Source: Methylotuvimicrobium alcaliphilum 20Z | GTDB lineage: Bacteria; Pseudomonadota; Gammaproteobacteria; Methylococcales; Methylomonadaceae | Reading direction: 5' to 3' | DNA: 64,000 nt | Assembly: GCF_000968535.2 (NCBI RefSeq) | Contig: NC_016112.1 | Location: 2,170,001 to 2,234,000 of the forward strand | Shown here: positions 53,631-60,617 of the stretch, piece after piece | Layout: each line of letters starts with the position of its first letter | Numbering within the stretch: position 1 is the stretch's first letter | Translations under genes and position numbers: made by a program | The notes under the pieces: generated by a model | What the model saw: the letters and a program-made list of their open reading frames with translations, nothing else | Database searches by the model: none | Told to the model about the DNA's origin: nothing

Positions 53631-55130
53631 ATGGCTGAAGCAGAACAGGCAACAGAAGCAGAAGTAACGACCGGAGAGGTCGCTGAAGGCAGCGATTTTT
53701 CGGCATTATTGACCAAGGAATTCAAACCGAAATCCGAACGAGCGAAAGAAGAAGTTGAAAGCGCGGTTCAAACGCTTGCCGAATTTGTTTTAAAGGATAC
53801 TTCGTTGGTATCCGATGACGCGATAGCTTCAATCGAGTCTATCATCGCGCAAATCGATAGTAAATTGACCGAACAAATCAACAAAATACTGCATCATGAA
53901 GACTTTAAAAAACTAGAAGGTACTTGGCGAGGACTGCATTATTTAGTCAACAATACCGAAACCGACGAGATGCTTAAAATTCGGGTCATGAACATCTCAA
54001 AGAACGAGTTAGGTAAGACGCTCAAGAAGTTTAAAGGGACGGCTTGGGATCAGAGTCCCATGTTCAAAAAATTGTATGAAGAAGAATATGGTCAATTTGG
54101 CGGCGAACCCTTCGGCTGTTTAATGGGGGATTATTATTTCGATCATTCACCGCCCGACGTCGAATTATTGAATCAAATTGCGAAAATTTCCGCCGCATCG
54201 CATGCACCGTTTATTACCGGTTTGTCGCCGACTACATTGCAAATGGACTCATGGGGTGAATTAGCTAACCCTAGAGATTTGACCAAAATCTTTTCCACCC
54301 CCGAGTATGCGGCTTGGCGATCGTTACGAGATTCCGACGATTCCAAATATTTGGGAATGGCGATGCCGAGATTTTTGTCCCGTCTGCCTTATGGAGCAAA
54401 AACCGATCCGGTTGAGGAATTCGATTTCGAAGAAAATACCGAAGCGGCCAACAGCGCCAATTACACTTGGTCTAACGCGGCCTATGCGATGGCGACCAAC
54501 ATTAACCGCTCATTTAAACTTTATGGCTGGTGTTCAAGAATTCGCGGCATAGAATCCGGCGGTGCAGTCGAAGGTTTGCCGGTCCATACCTTTCCGACCG
54601 ATGACGGCGGCGTCGATATGAAATGTCCGACTGAGATCGCGATCAGCGACCGCCGCGAAGCGGAATTGGCTAAGTCCGGATTCATGCCATTGATTCACAA
54701 GAAAAATTCGGATTTCGCCGCATTTATAGGTGCGCAGTCGCTGCATAAACCGGCTGAATACGACGATCCCGATGCAACGGCAAATGCCAATCTAGCTGCG
54801 AGATTGCCGTATTTATTCGCAACTTGCCGGTTCGCGCATTATTTGAAATGTATCGTCAGGGATAAAATCGGGTCGTTTAAAGAGCGCGACGATATGGAAA
54901 GATGGCTCAATAGCTGGATCAGTAATTACGTTCTGACTAATCCGGCATTGGCGACGGAAGAGGATAAAGCCATTCGTCCTTTATCTGCCGCCGAGGTGGT
55001 TGTTGAAGAAGTCGAAGGTAACCCGGGTTACTATGCGTCCAAATTTTATTTGAGACCGCATTATCAGTTGGAAGGCTTGACTGTTTCCTTACGACTCACT
55101 TCCAAATTGCCTTCACAAAAAGGCGGCTGA
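53631..55130 (+). CDS. tssC: T6SS contractile sheath large subunit TssC
   Basis: The 499-residue protein matches VipB/TssC. It has EGTWRGLHYLVNNTETDEMLKIRVMN, the PFGCLMGDYYFDH segment and HAPFITGLSP, and the C-terminal GNPGYYASKFYLRPHYQLEGLTVSLRL strand region. It forms the outer part of the sheath with TssB. The tight spacing to tssB supports equal synthesis. A hairpin lies 10 bp downstream, before hcp. Confidence 0.97.
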   Translation: MAEAEQATEAEVTTGEVAEGSDFSALLTKEFKPKSERAKEEVESAVQTLAEFVLKDTSLVSDDAIASIESIIAQIDSKLTEQINKILHHEDFKKLEGTWRGLHYLVNNTETDEMLKIRVMNISKNELGKTLKKFKGTAWDQSPMFKKLYEEEYGQFGGEPFGCLMGDYYFDHSPPDVELLNQIAKISAASHAPFITGLSPTTLQMDSWGELANPRDLTKIFSTPEYAAWRSLRDSDDSKYLGMAMPRFLSRLPYGAKTDPVEEFDFEENTEAANSANYTWSNAAYAMATNINRSFKLYGWCSRIRGIESGGAVEGLPVHTFPTDDGGVDMKCPTEIAISDRREAELAKSGFMPLIHKKNSDFAAFIGAQSLHKPAEYDDPDATANANLAARLPYLFATCRFAHYLKCIVRDKIGSFKERDDMERWLNSWISNYVLTNPALATEEDKAIRPLSAAEVVVEEVEGNPGYYASKFYLRPHYQLEGLTVSLRLTSKLPSQKGG

Positions 55131-55140
55131 TGATTGTAAG

Positions 55141-55189
55141 AGGGGTTTAAGCGATAGATAAACTCTCTTGGAAAATGGTTAAATCCCCT
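55141..55189 (+). promoter_or_regulatory. Hairpin between tssC and hcp
   Basis: AGGGGTTTAA (55141-55150) can pair with TTAAATCCCCT (55179-55189), leaving one bulged T and a long loop. It is followed by TTGAGATTATT. It may attenuate read-through from tssC or protect the upstream mRNA end, giving hcp an independent level. Confidence 0.4.
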
Positions 55190-55250
55190 TTGAGATTATT
55201 CATCAGCAGTTTGTAATTCTATTTATTTCTGTAAATTATGAGGATAAACA

Positions 55251-55742
55251 ATGATCTTATTAAAATTTGAACCCGAATTGAAAGGCGATTCCAAAGTCGA
55301 TAAGCATGATGGTTGGATAACCATAGACTCAGTACAATGGGGGACCGGGCGCGCCGTAAGTTCTAGCGGAACCGGCGCCGACCGTGATACCAGTAACCCA
55401 TCCTTTTCCGAAGTTACATGCACTAAAAGTATGGATATTGCCTCTGCTCAGTTAATGCAGGAAGCAGCATGCGGTAAAACGCTGGATAAAGCGACTTTTC
55501 ACTTTATTCAAACAGGCGGAAAAGATGTTTCCGGACAAGAATTTGTGGAAATTATTTTAGAAAAACCGCTGATCAGCAGCTATAGCATGAGCAGCGGAGG
55601 TGAAAGGCCGAATGAATCCTTTTCCATCAACTATGTTGGTATCACATTACAGTATAACCAATTCGAAGAAGGCGGAACTGTTAAAAAAGGCGAAGCTAAA
55701 GGTTATGATTTAAAAACCAATAAAGCCAAAAATAAAATCTGA
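55251..55742 (+). CDS. hcp: T6SS tube protein Hcp
   Basis: The 163-residue protein is an Hcp1-family tube subunit. It begins ILLKFEPELKGDSKVDKHDGWI and has SVQWGTGRAVSSSGTGADRDTSNPSFSEVTCTK and the central CGKTLDKATFHFIQTGG. Hcp hexamers stack to form the inner tube expelled by sheath contraction and carry small effectors. It has its own ribosome site, a hairpin before it and a strong terminator after it, so it is probably expressed as a separate abundant transcript. Confidence 0.97.
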   Translation: MILLKFEPELKGDSKVDKHDGWITIDSVQWGTGRAVSSSGTGADRDTSNPSFSEVTCTKSMDIASAQLMQEAACGKTLDKATFHFIQTGGKDVSGQEFVEIILEKPLISSYSMSSGGERPNESFSINYVGITLQYNQFEEGGTVKKGEAKGYDLKTNKAKNKI

Positions 55743-55833
55743 TAATTCCCCGTTCTGGCTGAACAGCGGTTGTCGTATTTTTTAGACAGTTCAGCTAGGC
55801 GAATGAATTAAAGGACCTACTCATCCTTCCGAA

Positions 55834-55860
55834 TGGGCGGTTTATGCCGCCCACTTTTTA
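55834..55860 (+). terminator. Rho-independent terminator after hcp
   Basis: TGGGCGG and CCGCCCA form a perfect 7-bp stem with loop TTTATG, followed by CTTTTTAT. This is the clearest classical terminator in the window and splits the T6SS locus between hcp and tagJ. Confidence 0.85.
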
Positions 55861-55865
55861 TCTAT

Positions 55866-56085
55866 ACTCATCGTAGATTAAAATTCGGCACTGGGGTGCC
55901 CGTCAAAGGACGCCTTGAACCCAGCACCTAAATTATCCAAGACATTAACCATGGGCTATGGAATTTAGGTGCTGGGTAAATACGTCCACGTAGGCTCTAT
56001 GCCAGCTCCATGCTGACAAAGCCTTTGCCGGACACCCTGGTACCTTCTTGGATACAACCGAAATTTGAAGTGCGAAAGGTATATG
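55866..56085 (+). repeat. Family A composite between hcp and tagJ
   Basis: The left end TAGATTAAAATTCGGCAC is followed by GGACGCCTTGA, a family B element, then AATACGTCCACGTAGGCTC, a GCCAGCTCCATGCTG hairpin and the end GAAATTTGAAGTGCGAAAGG. An in-frame extension of tagJ upstream into this repeat is not coding. Confidence 0.85.
55920..55976 (-). repeat. Family B element, 57-bp form
   Basis: CCCAGCACCTAAATTATCC to GGAATTTAGGTGCTGGG is the reverse complement of the copy at 43903 with 8 interior bases missing. The flanks TGAA (55916-55919) and TAAA (55977-55980) are nearly a duplication of the same host-repeat site. Confidence 0.85.
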
Positions 56086-56111
56086 GAATGACGCTAGCCG
56101 AGGACCGATAC

Positions 56112-56915
56112 ATGTTAAGCAGTGAACAAGCATTGAAAGACGGTAATCTTGAACAAGCATTGGCCGACATTCAACAGGCCGTGAGAAAAGATCCAGCCAA
56201 TGTCAAAAATAGAATTTTCCTCTTTCAATTATTATCGGTTATAGGTCAATGGGAAAGAGCGTTGACCCAACTCAATGTCTTGGCTGACATGGATGCGGCA
56301 ACTCTGGCGATGGTACAAACCTATCGTGAGGCACTTCGTTGCGAAGTATTGCGTAAAGAAGTTTTCTCAGGCTTGAAAACACCGTTGATTTTTGGCGAGC
56401 CTCAACAATGGATGGCCTTGTTGTTGCAATCTCTCAACCTCGCTGCGCAAGAAAAATACCAGGAGGCTCAAAACCTGCGCAATCAAGCTTTTGATGGCGC
56501 TCCGGCCACGGCCGGTTCAATTGATGGCGAACGTTTTGACTGGTTGGCGGATGCCGATGTCCGGCTCGGCCCCATGCTCGAAGCAATCATTAATGGGCAA
56601 TATTATTGGGTTCCTTTTCAACATATCAACACTATCCAAATAGAATTGCCCGAAGACCTGCGCGATTTGGTTTGGATGCCTGTGCATTTTGCTTGGCAAA
56701 ATGGCGGCGAAGCGGTCGGGTTTATTCCGACACGTTATGTCAACTCCGAAACTAATCCGGATGCGGCTATTCAACTGGCGCGCAAGACCGAATGGCAAGA
56801 ACCGCATGATGGGTTATTCATCGGTCTGGGACAGCGCTTATTAAGCACTAATCACAATGATTATGCCTTGATGGATGTCCGTGAAATTAGTTTTGATGGC
56901 ACTGATAACATATAA
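56112..56915 (+). CDS. tagJ: T6SS accessory protein TagJ (ImpE)
   Basis: The likely start is ATG at 56112 with a GAGGA ribosome site 8 bp upstream. An in-frame ATG at 56088 and anything further up lie at or inside the repeat. This gives 267 residues. The N-terminal LKDGNLEQALADIQQAVRKDPANVKNRIFLFQLLSVIGQWERALTQLNV is a tetratricopeptide-like region typical of ImpE/SciE proteins. The C-terminal half has the family DLVWMPVHFAWQNGGEAVGFIPTRY. TagJ binds the TssB N-terminal helix and may modulate ClpV action. It is found only in some T6SS subtypes, including H1. Confidence 0.9.
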   Translation: MLSSEQALKDGNLEQALADIQQAVRKDPANVKNRIFLFQLLSVIGQWERALTQLNVLADMDAATLAMVQTYREALRCEVLRKEVFSGLKTPLIFGEPQQWMALLLQSLNLAAQEKYQEAQNLRNQAFDGAPATAGSIDGERFDWLADADVRLGPMLEAIINGQYYWVPFQHINTIQIELPEDLRDLVWMPVHFAWQNGGEAVGFIPTRYVNSETNPDAAIQLARKTEWQEPHDGLFIGLGQRLLSTNHNDYALMDVREISFDGTDNI

Positions 56916-56918
56916 GTC

Positions 56919-57419
56919 ATGGCCGAATTAACCCAAAAAGAACGCCTCCAACCTTCGTTACTCGATCGATTGACGGATGATGAGCCGAACAATCGGGTTG
57001 AATCCAGAGATAAGCGGGTGTTATCGATGCAGAGATTGAGGCAGTCGGTCCTGCGCGACGTTTCCTGGCTATTGAATGCCGATTCCTTCGAGTCCGTTGC
57101 CGATTTAACGGATTATCCGGAAGTCGCTCAGTCGGTTATCAATTTCGGCATACAAAATCTAGCGGGTACTTCCGTGGTCGGCGCGGACTTGACCAATATA
57201 GAAAGAAAACTTAAACAAGCCATTTCCGTCTTTGAGCCGCGAATTCTTCCCAATAGTTTGTCGGTTAAAGTATTGTCGGCGGATGTCATGAGTCATCAAG
57301 CTATCAGCTTCGATATCGAGGCCAATCTTTGGGCGCAGCCCCTTCCGATACATCTTTATTTACGGACTGAGATCGATGTATTGACTGGCGATGTTAATCT
57401 ACGCGACATGGGCGGCTAA
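56919..57419 (+). CDS. tssE: T6SS baseplate protein TssE (gp25-like)
   Basis: The 166-residue protein is a phage gp25 homologue with SLLDRLTDDEPNNR at the N-terminus, LRQSVLRDVSWLLNA and an EPRILPNSLSVKV segment. TssE starts sheath polymerisation at the baseplate. It begins 3 bp after tagJ and ends 3 bp before tssF. Confidence 0.94.
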   Translation: MAELTQKERLQPSLLDRLTDDEPNNRVESRDKRVLSMQRLRQSVLRDVSWLLNADSFESVADLTDYPEVAQSVINFGIQNLAGTSVVGADLTNIERKLKQAISVFEPRILPNSLSVKVLSADVMSHQAISFDIEANLWAQPLPIHLYLRTEIDVLTGDVNLRDMGG

Positions 57420-57422
57420 GGC

Positions 57423-59303
57423 ATGGATCCGAAATTATTGCGCTATTACAACACGGAACTACACCATTTGAGGGAAATGGGCGGCGAATTTGCCGTCGAA
57501 TTCCCTAAGATTGCAGCGCGCTTGGGCATGGATAGCTTTGAATGCGCAGATCCTTATGTCGAAAGATTATTGGAAGGTTTTGCCTTTTTAGCGGCACGCG
57601 TCCAATTGAAGCTCGATGCCGAGTTTCCGCGATTTACCCAGCACTTGCTGGAAATGATCTATCCGAATTATCTCGAGCCGACACCGTCTATGGCCGTCGT
57701 GCAATTTCAACCCGATTTAACGGAAGGTTCGTTAAATGAAGGTTTTACGATAGAAAGAGCAACCGCGTTACGCAGCCAGACGACAAAAGGCGAACAAACC
57801 CCCTGCGAATATCGCACCGCGCACGAAATCAAACTTTGGCCTTTACAAATCCACGAAGCGGAATATCTGCCCAATCTTGGGGCCGTGGCAAACCTCTGCG
57901 CACATAATCTGACCGGGGTAAAAGCCGCGATTCGCATCCGGCTCAAAACCACGGCAGGTTTGAAATTCAATGAGTTAAAATTGGATTCCTTACCCGTTTT
58001 TTTAAGAGGGCATGGCGAATTGCCGATGCACTTGTATGAACAATTGATTGGCGATTCGTTAGCCGTTTGCATGCAGCCGACCGAAAAACCTTATCGCTGG
58101 CAACATTTAGTCAAAGATAATGCGGTAACCCGGATAGGCTTTTCCGATGAAGAAGCCTTGCTCAATTATTCGCCTCGTTCTTTCCAGGGGTACCGTCTTC
58201 TGCAAGAATATTTTGCCTTTCCGGAACGCTTTATGTTTGCAGAATTTAACGGTTTCGCTCAAGCGTTGAATCAGTGCGATGCCGAAGAGATGGATTTAAT
58301 CGTTCTGCTAAAACGAAGTCACGCAAAACTGATTAATGCCGTCGATAGATCTCAATTTGCGTTGTTTTGTACTCCGGCGATCAATCTGTTTCCCAAGCAT
58401 GCCGATCCTATTTATATCGATCGGAAGTCGTCCGAATTTCATATCATTCCGGACCGCTCCAGACCGATGGACTTTGAAATTTGCCAAGTCAAGGAGGTCA
58501 TTGGCATTGGGAGCGGGGGCGTCAATGAAAAAAAGGAATTTCAGCCGTTTTATCGATACAGCGACGAACGCAGCCATGACGTCCGGCCTGCTTATTATTC
58601 GTTACATCGGCAACAACGGATAGCTTCGTCGAAACAAAAACGTCAAGGACCGCGATCGAGTTATATCGGCAATGAGACCTTTATTACGCTGGTCGACGGG
58701 CAATCGGCGCCTTACAGTAACGACCTTAAACAACTATCGATCAAGGCGCTTTGTAGTAATCGCGATTTACCGTTGCTGATGCCGTTGGGCGGAGGAAAAA
58801 CCGACTTCACGATGCAGAAGGGCGCGCCGGTACAAAGCATCCGTTGCCTTTCAGGTCCCACTAAACCTCGGTCGTCGACCGCCTATGGCAATGTCAATTG
58901 GAGTTTAATCAATCATTTGTCGATGAACTATTTAAGTTTAATCGACCGTAATGACAAAGAAGGTGCCGTCGCTCTGAGAAGTTTATTGAAGTTATATAGC
59001 GAATACAATGTTGCAGCTATTACTAATCAGATCGAGGGATTGTTGTCGATTCAAGCGAAAGATATCGTCAGACGAATCAATACGGCCGGCCCTATCGTTT
59101 TTGGGCGCGGCTTAGAAATAACCTTGAACTTCGAAGAGTCTGCTTTTGAAGGCAGCGGCGTCTTCTTGATGGGAGCAGTGCTGGAAAATTTTTTAGCCCG
59201 CTATGTTTCAATTAACTCGTTTACCGAAACCGTGGTCAAGTCCCCGGATCGGGGAGAAATCATTAGATGGCCGGCGAGAATAGGTCGAAGAAAAACGATT
59301 TAA
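57423..59303 (+). CDS. tssF: T6SS baseplate protein TssF
   Basis: The 626-residue protein opens with LLRYYNTELHHLREMGGEFAVEFPKIAARLGM, the hallmark of TssF/VasA. VERLLEGFAFLAARVQLKLDAEFPRFTQHLLEMIYPNYLEPTPSM follows. The length is normal. It builds the baseplate wedge with TssG and TssK. The 3' end overlaps tssG by 37 bp, indicating coupled translation. Confidence 0.96.
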   Translation: MDPKLLRYYNTELHHLREMGGEFAVEFPKIAARLGMDSFECADPYVERLLEGFAFLAARVQLKLDAEFPRFTQHLLEMIYPNYLEPTPSMAVVQFQPDLTEGSLNEGFTIERATALRSQTTKGEQTPCEYRTAHEIKLWPLQIHEAEYLPNLGAVANLCAHNLTGVKAAIRIRLKTTAGLKFNELKLDSLPVFLRGHGELPMHLYEQLIGDSLAVCMQPTEKPYRWQHLVKDNAVTRIGFSDEEALLNYSPRSFQGYRLLQEYFAFPERFMFAEFNGFAQALNQCDAEEMDLIVLLKRSHAKLINAVDRSQFALFCTPAINLFPKHADPIYIDRKSSEFHIIPDRSRPMDFEICQVKEVIGIGSGGVNEKKEFQPFYRYSDERSHDVRPAYYSLHRQQRIASSKQKRQGPRSSYIGNETFITLVDGQSAPYSNDLKQLSIKALCSNRDLPLLMPLGGGKTDFTMQKGAPVQSIRCLSGPTKPRSSTAYGNVNWSLINHLSMNYLSLIDRNDKEGAVALRSLLKLYSEYNVAAITNQIEGLLSIQAKDIVRRINTAGPIVFGRGLEITLNFEESAFEGSGVFLMGAVLENFLARYVSINSFTETVVKSPDRGEIIRWPARIGRRKTI

Positions 59304-60283
59304 TCGAAGGTTTACTCGAACAGCCGCATCAGTATGATTTTTTTCATGCCTTACGGTTGATTGAATGTAGTCATGACGATAAACCTTTGATAGGACAATC
59401 CAGTCGGCCTGTAGACGACGCGGTAAGGTTTGGTCAAGAAGTCTCCATGGCATTTGAGTCGTCGACAATGAGTCAATTTATTACGGCTCAGGAAGGGAAG
59501 CCGGCCCGATTGACACAGCGTTTTTTAGGGCTGTTCGGACCCAACGGTCCGATGCCCTTGCATCTGACTGAATATGTGCGAAGCCGGGAGCATAATTTTC
59601 ATGATCATACTCTGGCCCGATTTGGCGATATTTTTCATCACCGCATGGTTGCGTTATTCTATCGCGCCAAAGCGGATGCCGAACCTGCTTTCAGTTTCGA
59701 CCGACCCGACCAAAACCGATTTGGCGATTATTTAGGAGCGTTAGCCGGGATCGGCGATGAGGTGTTTCAAGATCGCGATGCGATGCCGGATCTGGCCAAG
59801 TTTCATTACATAGGCCATTTAGCGAATCAGGCTAAAAATGCCGACGGGCTGATCGCTATCCTGGCCGATTTCTATAAATTACCGGTGAGACTCAATGAGT
59901 TCATCGGCGAATGGTTACAGATCGAAACCGAGGATTTGACCCGATTGGGTGAATCGGCCCAAACCGGTAGATTGGGCGAGTCGGTCGTATTGGGCTCCAG
60001 AGTTTGGAGTTGTCAGCATAAATTCCGGATTCTGTTCGGGCCTTTGACCCTAACAGAGTATGTCAGTTTGCTGCCTTCCGGTCAGCGATTGGAAAAACTG
60101 ATTGCGATCGTACGAAACTACAGCGGCTTCGAGTTCGATTGGGATGTTAATCTAATCTTGAAAAATGACGAGGTACCGATGAGTCAATTGGACGGCTGCA
60201 CGCGACTGGGTTGGACTAGCTGGCTTGGCGAGCGGCACAGCACTGAAGATGCGAACGATCTGTTGCTGAATCCGATACGGTAA
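59267..60283 (+). CDS. tssG: T6SS baseplate protein TssG
   Basis: The 338-residue protein matches TssG/VasB. It has the N-terminal LLEQPHQYDFFHALRLIE, RFLGLFGPNGPMPLHLTEYVR and FYKLPVRLNEFIGEWLQI. With TssF it forms the baseplate wedge. The ATG lies inside tssF. A repeat-filled gap of 334 bp separates it from tssH. Confidence 0.96.
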   Translation: MAGENRSKKNDLIEGLLEQPHQYDFFHALRLIECSHDDKPLIGQSSRPVDDAVRFGQEVSMAFESSTMSQFITAQEGKPARLTQRFLGLFGPNGPMPLHLTEYVRSREHNFHDHTLARFGDIFHHRMVALFYRAKADAEPAFSFDRPDQNRFGDYLGALAGIGDEVFQDRDAMPDLAKFHYIGHLANQAKNADGLIAILADFYKLPVRLNEFIGEWLQIETEDLTRLGESAQTGRLGESVVLGSRVWSCQHKFRILFGPLTLTEYVSLLPSGQRLEKLIAIVRNYSGFEFDWDVNLILKNDEVPMSQLDGCTRLGWTSWLGERHSTEDANDLLLNPIR

Positions 60284-60354
60284 TGAGTCGATATAAGCTG
60301 GTGAGCAGTAAACAGTGAGCAGTCAGCGGAATTTGTGTCTAGATTTTGCCTGAA

Positions 60355-60500
60355 AACCAAGGAACGAGCATGAAATAGCTACGACAACTTTTGGAATAGG
60401 GTTCGGTGGCTTGCTTAACAGGTGTCGGCGGCAAGAATATCCGCCGTAAAGCATACAAGGACGTATTCAAGACGTTCTGTCAAGCGAGTCACCGAACCGC
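60355..60500 (-). repeat. Family A repeat between tssG and tssH
   Basis: The 99-bp core (60400-60498) has arms GGTTCGGTGGCTTGCTTAAC and GCGAGTCACCGAACC, a GGCGG/CCGCC hairpin and GGACGTATTCAAGACG. The left flank GGAACGAGCATGAAATA matches the complement of the nudF start region. Just upstream, GTGAGCAGTAAACAGTGAGC resembles the AGTGAGC heptamer array at 7981. Confidence 0.85.
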
Positions 60501-60617
60501 TAGAAAGCTGAGTGCTGTAGAGTTTTTCATTTGCATGTTTTTAAGTGATAACAGGTGCCGTTGTTTGAGCGCAGATCTTTATACGGGTCAATTCAATGAT
60601 TATTTTGGGAGTGAGTT

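Noticed and set aside
56010-56111. N-terminal extension of TagJ by 34 residues
   Set aside because: The extra codons lie mainly in a family A repeat end, and the ATG at 56112 has a better ribosome site and matches the usual family start.
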